DNA from: Actinomycetales bacterium
GTDB lineage: Bacteria > Actinomycetota > Actinomycetes > Actinomycetales > Cellulomonadaceae
NCBI GenBank assembly: GCA_012514545.1
Contig: JAAZAC010000264.1
Location: 1 to 5,022 of the forward strand
DNA length: 5,022 nt
Direction: 5' to 3'
The position numbers and the translations under genes are program-made. The notes beneath the pieces are model-generated. The model saw nothing but the letters and a program-made list of their open reading frames with translations. It did not search any database and was not told the origin of the DNA. This document shows positions 1-5,022 of the stretch, piece by piece (within the stretch, counting starts at the first letter, position 1; the number at the start of each line of letters is the position of its first letter).

Positions 1-1
1 G

Positions 2-1588
2 ACGACGCTCGAGGAGTACCGCAAGTACGTCGAGAAGGACGCCGCGCTCGAGCGCCGGTTCCAGCCGATCCAGGTGGCCGAGCCGACGCTGCAGCACGCG
101 ATCGACATCCTCAAGGGCCTGCGCGACCGGTACGAGGCGCACCACCGCGTCTCGATCACCGACGGTGCGCTGGTCGCCGCCGCGACGCTGGCCGACCGCT
201 ACGTCAACGACCGGTTCCTGCCGGACAAGGCGATCGACCTCATCGACGAGGCGGGCGCGCGCCTGCGCATCCGCCGGATGACGGCGCCGCCGGAGCTGCG
301 CGAGCTGGACGAGGCGATCGCCCAGGCCCGCCGCGACAAGGAGTCCGCGATCGACGAGCAGGACTTCGAGAAGGCCGCGCGCCTGCGCGACACGGAGAAG
401 CAGCTCACCGCGCAGCGGATCGAGAAGGAGAAGGCCTGGAAGTCCGGCGACCTCGACACGGTCGCCGAGGTGGACGAGGAGCTCATCGCCGAGGTGCTGG
501 CGATGTCCACGGGCATCCCGGTGTTCAAGCTCACCGAGGAGGAGTCCAGCCGCCTGCTCCGCATGGAGGAGGAGCTGCACAAGCGCGTCGTCGGGCAGCA
601 CGAGGCGATCAAGGCGCTCTCGCAGGCGATCCGCCGCACGCGCGCCGGCCTCAAGGACCCGAAGCGCCCGGGTGGGTCGTTCATCTTCGCCGGCCCGACC
701 GGCGTCGGGAAGACGGAGCTCGCCCGCACGCTCGCGGAGTTCCTCTTCGGCGACGAGGACGCGCTCATCCAGCTCGACATGAGCGAGTTCTCCGAGAAGC
801 ACACGGTGTCGCGGCTGTTCGGCTCGCCGCCCGGCTACGTCGGCTACGACGAGGGCGGGCAGCTGACCGAGAAGGTGCGCCGCCGGCCGTTCTCCGTCGT
901 CCTCTTCGACGAGGTGGAGAAGGCCCACGCGGACATCTTCAACTCGCTGCTGCAGATCCTCGAGGACGGGCGCCTCACCGACGCCCAGGGCCGCGTCGTC
1001 GACTTCAAGAACACCGTCATCATCATGACGACGAACCTCGGCACGCGGGACATCGCCAAGGGCCTGCAGACCGGCTTCCAGGCCGGCGGGGACCTGTCGA
1101 CGTCGTACGAGCGGATGAAGGCGAAGGTCAACGACGAGCTCAAGCAGCAGTTCCGGCCCGAGTTCCTCAACCGCGTGGACGACGTCATCGTCTTCCCGCA
1201 GCTGAGCCAGGAGGAGATCATCCAGATCGTCGACCTGATGATCGCGAAGGTCGCCGAGCGGCTCGCGGACAAGGACATGCACCTCGAGCTCACGGACGCC
1301 GCGAAGCACCTGCTCGCCGAGAAGGGCTACGACCCGGTCCTCGGCGCGCGGCCGCTGCGCCGGGCGATCCAGCGGGAGATCGAGGACGCGCTGTCCGAGA
1401 AGATCCTCTTCGGCGAGCTGCGGCCCGGCCAGACGGTCGTGGTCGACGCCGAGGGCGAGGGCCTGCTCGGGGAGTTCACCTTCACCGCGCGGGGCAAGGC
1501 GACGGACGCCGGCGACGGCGAGCCCGAGCCGGTCGCCGTCTCGGCCATGCCGCCGCTCACGACGACGGACGAGGGCAAGGCGTCCTGA
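2..1588 (+). CDS. clpC: ATP-dependent Clp protease ATP-binding subunit ClpC (C-terminal part, 5' end outside window)
   Basis: ClpC is a cytoplasmic hexameric AAA+ unfoldase that threads substrates into the ClpP peptidase. The frame is open from base 2, so the gene starts upstream; the in-frame GTG at 74 lies inside conserved sequence and is not a start. The visible 528 residues begin late in the first ATPase module (TLEEYRKYVEKDAALERRF, just after its Walker motifs). Next comes the middle domain with a UVR-type motif (DFEKAARLRD, fragment residues 121-130). The second AAA+ module is complete: Walker A GPTGVGKTE (231-239), pore loop GYVGYDEGG (278-286), Walker B VVLFDEVEK (299-307), sensor 1 TTNLG (343-347), arginine-finger segment RPEFLNRVDD (385-394) and sensor 2 GARPLRR (448-454). 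The C-terminus ends in a variable Pro/Thr-rich tail of about 30 residues. The ClpP-contact loop reads TGF (357-359) rather than the usual hydrophobic-Gly-Phe/Leu. A hairpin terminator follows 26 nt after the stop. The alternative ClpB is unlikely because the middle domain is short and carries UVR. Confidence 0.97.
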   Translation, partial: TTLEEYRKYVEKDAALERRFQPIQVAEPTLQHAIDILKGLRDRYEAHHRVSITDGALVAAATLADRYVNDRFLPDKAIDLIDEAGARLRIRRMTAPPELRELDEAIAQARRDKESAIDEQDFEKAARLRDTEKQLTAQRIEKEKAWKSGDLDTVAEVDEELIAEVLAMSTGIPVFKLTEEESSRLLRMEEELHKRVVGQHEAIKALSQAIRRTRAGLKDPKRPGGSFIFAGPTGVGKTELARTLAEFLFGDEDALIQLDMSEFSEKHTVSRLFGSPPGYVGYDEGGQLTEKVRRRPFSVVLFDEVEKAHADIFNSLLQILEDGRLTDAQGRVVDFKNTVIIMTTNLGTRDIAKGLQTGFQAGGDLSTSYERMKAKVNDELKQQFRPEFLNRVDDVIVFPQLSQEEIIQIVDLMIAKVAERLADKDMHLELTDAAKHLLAEKGYDPVLGARPLRRAIQREIEDALSEKILFGELRPGQTVVVDAEGEGLLGEFTFTARGKATDAGDGEPEPVAVSAMPPLTTTDEGKAS

Positions 1589-1614
1589 CGTCGCCCTTCG
1601 CTCCGGCCGACTGA

Positions 1615-1651
1615 CGACGAGGGCCCCGGCATCGCGCCGGGGCCCTCGTCG
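1615..1651 (+). terminator. Hairpin terminator after clpC
   Basis: A perfect 16-bp inverted repeat (1615-1630 with 1636-1651, arm CGACGAGGGCCCCGGC) encloses a 5-nt loop ATCGC, starting 26 nt after the clpC stop codon. There is no T-tract after the stem. That is common for strong GC-rich terminators in actinobacteria, so it is probably intrinsic but could work with Rho. Because the stem is symmetrical it could also block transcription from the other direction. Confidence 0.88.
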
Positions 1652-1689
1652 CGTCACGGGACGCTGGCCCGCGCGGGCGTCGCCGCCCC

Positions 1690-1759
1690 TTCCACGGAGT
1701 GGAACGAGACGAGGTCCGAGCGCACGAAGTGGAACGACATGCCAGCGGATCGTTCCACT
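1690..1759. repeat. Cluster of AGTGGAACGA direct and inverted repeats in the clpC / serine hydrolase spacer
   Basis: AGTGGAACGA occurs at 1698-1707 and again at 1728-1737, exactly 30 bp apart, and its reverse complement TCGTTCCACT lies at 1750-1759. A shorter inverted copy TTCCAC (1690-1695) pairs with GTGGAA (1699-1704) across a 3-nt gap. The result is two palindromes: a tight one at 1690-1704 and a 10-bp-arm, 12-nt-loop one at 1728-1759. A degenerate copy AGCGGAACG sits at 1783-1791. The cluster lies after the clpC terminator and about 105 bp before the hydrolase start. It may be a multi-site operator or a small dispersed palindromic repeat; the sequence alone cannot decide. The remaining spacer up to 1865 shows nothing else convincing. 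Confidence 0.75.
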
Positions 1760-1852
1760 CTGCGCGAGCCGCCGGTCGGCCGAGCGGAACGCGCAGGCGC
1801 GTGCTCGCGCGCGGGCGACCTCGGTCCCCAGCGCCGGGGTGGCGCGCGGTGG

Positions 1853-1865
1853 CACAGTGGTCACC
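1853..1865 (+). promoter_or_regulatory. Possible -10 box for leaderless transcription of the serine hydrolase gene
   Basis: CACAGT at 1853-1858 resembles the actinobacterial -10 pattern TANNNT except for its first base. It ends 7 nt before the ATG at 1866, the spacing expected for a leaderless transcript. The absence of a good Shine-Dalgarno sequence before this ATG fits. No convincing -35 box was found. Weak call. Confidence 0.3.
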
Positions 1866-3347
1866 ATGCCCGGCCAGCGTCGCCTTCCCCGCAGCGCGCC
1901 CGCGGAGCAGGGGGTCCCCGCCCGCGCGATCTGCGACTTCCTCGACTCCCTCGACGACGGCCCGGAGCTGCACAGCCTCATGGTGCTGCGGCACGGGCAC
2001 GTGATCGCCGAGGGCTGGTGGCACCCGTACCGCCGGGAGCTGCCGCACGAGCTGTACTCCCTGAGCAAGAGCTTCACGTCCACCGCCGTCGGCTTCGCGG
2101 TCGCCGAGGGGCGGCTGGGCATCGACGACCTCGTGCTCGACCACCTCGGCGACCTCGCGCCCGCCGCGCCGGACCCGAGGCTCGCCCGGATGCGCGTGCG
2201 CCACCTGCTCACCATGACCGCCGGCCACGTCGGCTGGACCGACGACCGCGTCTTCAGCACCGAGGAGTGGGCGCGGGCCTTCCTCGCGCTGCCGCTCGAC
2301 GCCGAGCCGGGGACCGCGTTCCAGTACAACACCCCGGCGACCTACGTCCTCTCCGTCATCCTGCAGCGGCTCACGGGCGAGCGGCTGCTCGACTACCTGC
2401 GCCCGCGCCTGCTCGAGCCGCTGGGCATCGAGGGCGCGACGTGGGAGCAGTCGCCGGAGGGCGTCGACACCGGCGGCTTCGGCCTGTCGGCCACGACCGA
2501 GGACCTCGCGTGCTTCGGGCAGCTCTACCTCGACGACGGCGTGTGGCAGGGCCGGCGGGTCCTGCCGGAGGGCTGGGTCGCCGAGGCGACCCGGAGGCAC
2601 ACCGACTCGCACATCGACACCGTCGACTGGGCCCAGGGCTACGGGTACCAGTTCTGGCGCTGCCGGCCGACGAACGTCTACCGGGGCGACGGCGCGTTCG
2701 GGCAGTTCTGCGTGGTCATGCCCGACCAGGACGCGGTCGTCGTCACGACGGCGGGCACCCAGGACCTGCAGGGCGTCCTCGACCGCATGTGGGAGCACCT
2801 CGCGCCCGCCCTGGGTGGCGAGGGTCGCCACGCGGACGCGGTCGACGACCCCGCCGCGCAGGCCGAGCTGTCGTCGCGCCTCGATGCGCCGGCGATCGCG
2901 CCGCCCGCCCCCGTCGCGGCCGAGGGCCCGGGCGTGCTCGCGGCGCGGCGCGTGGAGCTCGACGGCGCCCCGGCCGGGGTGCGCGCGGTCACGGTCGGCC
3001 CGGAGGGGCTCGGCGCGGCGCCGACGACGCTCGAGGTCGAGTGGGCGCACGGCGCCGTCGAGCGCGTGGCCGTCGGGGCGGGGGCATGGGCCGAGGGAAC
3101 GCTGCCCCCGCCGCCGCGCCCGGGCGTGCTGAGCGGCGTGCCGGAGGAGGGGCGCGTCCCGGTGGTCGCCGCCGCGGCCTCGGCCGCGCCCGGCGAGGCG
3201 CTGGTCCAGGTGCGCCCGATCACCACGCCCTTCGCGCTCGACCTGGCCGTGCGGGTCGACGGAGACGTGGTGCGGATCGACCCGCGCGTGAACGTGAGCT
3301 TCGAGAACCCGGACCTCGGCGAGGTGACCGGGCGCGTCGTCGGCTGA
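1866..3347 (+). CDS. Serine hydrolase of the class C beta-lactamase-like superfamily (COG1680 type)
   Basis: This 493-residue protein has the fold signature of penicillin-binding-protein/AmpC-like serine hydrolases, a group containing beta-lactamases, D-amino-acid peptidases and esterases; the substrate cannot be told from sequence. The nucleophile motif SxxK is SLSK (Ser65, Lys68), in context HELYSLSKSFTS. The second motif is the FQYNTPATYVLS segment with Tyr154-Asn155, followed by the usual hydrophobic helix. The third active-site strand is probably GAFGQF (276-281), replacing the KTG box of true beta-lactamases. VRHLLTMTAGH (111-121) is another family hallmark. The catalytic domain ends near residue 315; residues about 330-493 form an Ala/Pro linker and a beta-rich extension. 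There is no signal peptide or membrane segment, so a cytoplasmic location is inferred. ATG 1866 was chosen because homology begins soon after it; GTG 1839 and GTG 1857 are in-frame alternatives. A second in-frame TGA lies at 3360. True antibiotic-hydrolysing activity is not implied. Confidence 0.93.
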   Translation: MPGQRRLPRSAPAEQGVPARAICDFLDSLDDGPELHSLMVLRHGHVIAEGWWHPYRRELPHELYSLSKSFTSTAVGFAVAEGRLGIDDLVLDHLGDLAPAAPDPRLARMRVRHLLTMTAGHVGWTDDRVFSTEEWARAFLALPLDAEPGTAFQYNTPATYVLSVILQRLTGERLLDYLRPRLLEPLGIEGATWEQSPEGVDTGGFGLSATTEDLACFGQLYLDDGVWQGRRVLPEGWVAEATRRHTDSHIDTVDWAQGYGYQFWRCRPTNVYRGDGAFGQFCVVMPDQDAVVVTTAGTQDLQGVLDRMWEHLAPALGGEGRHADAVDDPAAQAELSSRLDAPAIAPPAPVAAEGPGVLAARRVELDGAPAGVRAVTVGPEGLGAAPTTLEVEWAHGAVERVAVGAGAWAEGTLPPPPRPGVLSGVPEEGRVPVVAAAASAAPGEALVQVRPITTPFALDLAVRVDGDVVRIDPRVNVSFENPDLGEVTGRVVG

Positions 3348-3380
3348 CCGGAGCACGGCTGAGGGGGGCGGAGTACGGAC

Positions 3381-3401
3381 CGCCCGGTGCCGAGCCGGGC
3401 G
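3381..3401. promoter_or_regulatory. Short inverted repeat between the hydrolase and DUF6807 genes (operator or weak terminator)
   Basis: CGCCCGG (3381-3387) and CCGGGCG (3395-3401) form a 7-bp perfect stem with a 7-nt loop, 33 nt after the hydrolase stop. It could be a weak terminator. It also covers the predicted -35 region of the next gene (3387-3392), so an operator role is equally possible. In DNA this GC-rich, a 7-bp palindrome may also be chance. Confidence 0.35.
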
Positions 3402-3416
3402 CGCGCTGTCTAGGGT
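3387..3416 (+). promoter_or_regulatory. Predicted promoter of the DUF6807 gene
   Basis: TAGGGT at 3411-3416 fits the actinobacterial housekeeping -10 consensus TANNNT and stands out in a GC-rich background. A poor -35 candidate GTGCCG (3387-3392) lies 18 bp upstream. Transcription would start around 3422-3425, giving a leader of about 25 nt that contains the ribosome binding site. The -10 is credible; the -35 is weak. Confidence 0.6.
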
Positions 3417-3437
3417 TGGCTCGTCGATCCGAGGAGC

Positions 3438-3443
3438 GGAGGA
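3438..3443 (+). promoter_or_regulatory. Ribosome binding site GGAGGA fixing the GTG start at 3448
   Basis: GGAGGA is a near-perfect Shine-Dalgarno sequence 4 nt before GTG 3448. A second purine-rich match, GAGGAG, lies just upstream (3431-3436). The next in-frame GTG (3463) would be 19 nt from GGAGGA, too far, so 3448 is preferred. Confidence 0.8.
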
Positions 3444-3447
3444 CCAC

Positions 3448-5022
3448 GTGCCCCACGACGGTGTGCGGCCCGGCGCCGACCCGCGGGCCCGCCTGACCCT
3501 GACGGTGTCGCTGGACGTCCGCGTCGCCTACGACGGCCGGGAGCTGCTGCGGTACGTCCACCTGCCCGACGACCCGCGGCGCGAGGCCCCGCGCCCGTAC
3601 CTCCATCCCGTCCGCACGCTCGCGGGCGAGGTCGTCACGCTGGCCCGCCCCCACGACCGGCCGTGGCACAAGGGCCTGTCGTGGGCGATCCCGCACGTGG
3701 GGCCGCACAACCTCTGGGGCGGCCCGACCTTCGTGGACGGCGAGCACAAGCGCCTGCCCGTGCACGGCTCGATCGACCACCAGCACTTCACCGAGATCCG
3801 CGAGCGACTCGACCACGTGGCGGTGGCGCACGAGCTGCTGTGGCACGGCCGGTCGGAGTCCGGGCTGGACGCGGGGCCGGAGCTGGTGCGCGAGCGGCGG
3901 CGCCTGTTCGTCACCGTCGCCGCCGAGGACGTGTGGGTGCTCGCGCTCGAGACGACGATGACGAACGTCTCGGGCACGGAGCTGCCGCTCGGCTCGCCCG
4001 CAACCCGGGGCGACGAGGGCGCCCGGTTCGGCGGCCTGTTCTGGCGCGGCCCCCGCTCGTTCACGGGAGGGACGATCCTGCTGCCCGACGGCGCCGGGGC
4101 GCCCGGGGACGGCCCGCGCGCGCCCTGGGCCGGGTTCACCGGCCGCCACGACGAGACGGGCGCCGCGTCGACGGTCGTCATCGTCGACGACGAGTCGAAC
4201 CCGACGCACCCGCCGCGGTGGCACGCGACCGCCGAGCCGTTCGCGTCCCTCGGCCCGGCCCCGTTCGCCGACGCCGAGCTCGCCTTCCCGCCCGACGCCG
4301 AGCTGACGTTCCGGTTCGCCGTGGTGGTGGGCGACGGCGTGGCCGACGTCGCGAGCGCGGCGGACCTCGCCGCGCTGGGCCGCGAGGTGCTGGCCCTGGC
4401 GGGGTCGCCCGCGCCGCCGCCGACGCTGGGGCTGTTCCTGCCGAGGCTCGTCGAGGAGGTCGGGCCGCCGCCCCCGGTGGAGGGTCGGCGCGCGCGCCGT
4501 GCCGCGGCCGCGGCGGAGGCCGCGGAGGCGGAGGCCGTGGCCGCGGAGGTCGCGGCCGCGGAGGCCGGCGAGGTGCCCCAGCCGTCGCCTGCGGACGAGG
4601 CGGTCGCCGTCGAGCCGCCCGCCGGGCCGGAGCCCGAGGACGAGGACGAGGCTGCGGAGGCCGGGGCCGAGGCCGTTCAGGAGCCCGAGCCTGAGGCCGA
4701 GGCCGAGGCAGAGGCAGAGGCAGGGGCCGAGCCTGGGGTCGAGGCCGAGCCTGGGGTCGAGCCCGAGGCCGAGGTCGAGCCCGAGCCCGAGGAGGAGTCG
4801 GCGTCGGAACCCGAGGCCGAGGTCGAGGCCGAGCCCGCCCCCGCACCGGAGCCGCAGCCTGCGCCGGAGGCGTGCCCGGTGACGTGGACCGCCCCGCCCC
4901 CGGAGCCCGAGCCCGCCCCGACCCCGGAGCCCGAGCCCGCCCCGCCCCCGGAGCCCGAGCCCGCCCCGGCCGACGCGACGGTCGTGCTGCCCGCCCCGCC
5001 GGCTGACGAGGAGCCCGCGGAC
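3448..5022 (+). CDS. DUF6807 ('PmoA family') protein with a long acidic Pro/Glu/Ala-rich tail (3' end outside window)
   Basis: An uninterrupted frame of 525 codons starts at GTG 3448 with a strong ribosome binding site and has no stop before the window edge. Residues about 12-320 match the DUF6807 family (Pfam 'Methane oxygenase PmoA', a misleading name, as these are soluble proteins unrelated to the membrane monooxygenase subunit). Family marks are RPYLHPVRT (49-57), the His/Trp-rich core DRPWHKGLSW (70-79) and HNLWGGPTF (87-95), HGSIDHQHF (106-114), TNVSGTEL (172-179), GGLFWRG (195-201), RWHATAEPF (257-265) and a final beta strand around FRFAVVVGDG (289-298). Biochemical function is unproven; family members often sit near sugar oxidoreductases, and clustered histidines suggest a metal or sugar site (inference). 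After a basic patch RRARR (347-351) comes an Ala/Glu segment (352-375), then a Glu-Pro/Glu-Ala tail with 53 acidic and no basic residues to residue 525. No signal peptide is visible, and what follows the tail is unknown. It is probably monocistronic from its own promoter. Confidence 0.9.
   Translation, partial: MPHDGVRPGADPRARLTLTVSLDVRVAYDGRELLRYVHLPDDPRREAPRPYLHPVRTLAGEVVTLARPHDRPWHKGLSWAIPHVGPHNLWGGPTFVDGEHKRLPVHGSIDHQHFTEIRERLDHVAVAHELLWHGRSESGLDAGPELVRERRRLFVTVAAEDVWVLALETTMTNVSGTELPLGSPATRGDEGARFGGLFWRGPRSFTGGTILLPDGAGAPGDGPRAPWAGFTGRHDETGAASTVVIVDDESNPTHPPRWHATAEPFASLGPAPFADAELAFPPDAELTFRFAVVVGDGVADVASAADLAALGREVLALAGSPAPPPTLGLFLPRLVEEVGPPPPVEGRRARRAAAAAEAAEAEAVAAEVAAAEAGEVPQPSPADEAVAVEPPAGPEPEDEDEAAEAGAEAVQEPEPEAEAEAEAEAGAEPGVEAEPGVEPEAEVEPEPEEESASEPEAEVEAEPAPAPEPQPAPEACPVTWTAPPPEPEPAPTPEPEPAPPPEPEPAPADATVVLPAPPADEEPAD
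4726..4761 (+). repeat. Identical 18-bp tandem duplication within the acidic tail
   Basis: GCCGAGCCTGGGGTCGAG occurs twice back to back (4726-4743 and 4744-4761) without mismatch, each encoding AEPGVE. Identity at the wobble positions, including the uncommon CCT and GGG codons, points to recent duplication rather than selection on protein alone. It follows a GAGGCC/GAGGCA hexamer run at 4693-4722. Confidence 0.9.
4891..4971 (+). repeat. 24-bp tandem repeat encoding PEPEPAPx (three full copies plus a partial)
   Basis: The unit CCG GAG CCC GAG CCC GCC CCG NCC occurs at 4900-4923, 4924-4947 and 4948-4971. The copies differ only in the first base of the last codon (A, C, G), giving Thr, Pro and Ala. 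A partial copy GCC CCG CCC precedes at 4891-4899. This is a minisatellite-like array inside a coding frame, with a unit divisible by 3, so copy-number change would preserve the frame. Confidence 0.93.

Larger units (their letters stand above)
4501..5022 (+). other. Low-complexity acidic tail region of the DUF6807 protein
   Basis: Codons 352-525 form a region predicted to be disordered. First is an Ala-rich, Glu-spaced stretch that may be helical (352-375). Next are Glu-Pro and Glu-Ala dipeptide runs (395-471), then PEPEPAP repeats (484-507). Codons otherwise rare in this window (GCA, CCT, GCT, GTT, GAA) appear here, so the DNA departs from neighbouring codon use, as expected of a segment growing by repeat expansion. 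The only ordered-looking spots are CPVTWT (476-481) and TVVL (511-514). Expansion tracts like this are prone to length variation and assembly error. Confidence 0.85.

Noticed and set aside
74..76. GTG at 74 as a clpC start
   Set aside because: Conserved ClpC sequence continues upstream of it in the same frame to the window edge, so it is an internal valine.
1557..3356. Long open frame on the minus strand (about 599 codons) opposite the serine hydrolase gene
   Set aside because: It is a mirror of a high-GC gene. Its translation is Arg/Ala/Gly/Val-rich without domain motifs, while the + strand frame carries clear hydrolase motifs.
1739..3496. Long + strand frame offset from the hydrolase gene (about 585 codons)
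   Set aside because: The product is an Arg/Gly/Ala/Pro low-complexity string, has no recognisable domain, and overlaps two well-supported genes in another frame.
3220..4224. Minus-strand frame opposite the DUF6807 gene
   Set aside because: It has no family motifs and is explained by the GC skew of codon positions in the DUF6807 gene.
3663..4694. + strand frame of 343 codons inside the DUF6807 gene
   Set aside because: It is out of frame with the DUF6807 motifs, and its second half is nearly pure Arg/Gly/Ala, a shadow of the GC-rich repeat tail.
4178..4882. Arg/Pro-rich frames on both strands across the tail (4178-4846 minus, 4499-4882 plus)
   Set aside because: These are by-products of the GAG/GCC/CCC repeats read in other frames. 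The continuous frame from 3448 has the start signal and the domain.
4501..5022. CRISPR-like or regulatory repeat array in the repeat-rich tail
   Set aside because: All repeat units are multiples of 3 and keep the reading frame, with no unique spacers. They are coding low-complexity repeats.

Overview
The window is very GC-rich (G/C at almost every third codon position) and reads as chromosome of a high-GC actinobacterium. The ClpC sequence and gene style suggest Micrococcales (Cellulomonas-like), but that placement is from memory of the families, not from a search. Three protein genes, all on the + strand, fill the window, and two of them run off the edges.

Positions 2-1588 hold the C-terminal 528 residues of the AAA+ unfoldase ClpC (end of the first ATPase module, UVR-containing middle domain, complete second ATPase module). 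A perfect 16-bp hairpin at 1615-1651 follows as its likely terminator. The spacer from 1652 to 1865 carries a cluster of AGTGGAACGA sequences in direct and inverted orientation (1690-1759), which is either an operator array or a dispersed intergenic repeat.

Positions 1866-3347 encode a 493-residue serine hydrolase of the class C beta-lactamase-like superfamily (SxxK and Tyr motifs present, no signal peptide) with an extra C-terminal beta-type region. A 100-nt spacer (3348-3447) then contains a short inverted repeat, a good TAGGGT -10 box and a strong GGAGGA ribosome binding site.

From 3448 to the end of the window runs an uninterrupted reading frame of at least 525 codons. Its first ~320 residues are a DUF6807 ('PmoA family') domain. 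The rest (residues 352-525 so far) is an Ala/Glu/Pro-rich, highly acidic tail without a single Lys, Arg or His, built partly from DNA tandem repeats and still open at the window edge. This tailed DUF6807 protein is the most unusual item here.

The three genes look like separate transcription units: each junction has its own terminator-like or promoter-like signal, and no shared pathway is evident. No RNA genes, insertion sequences, CRISPR arrays or attachment sites were seen.
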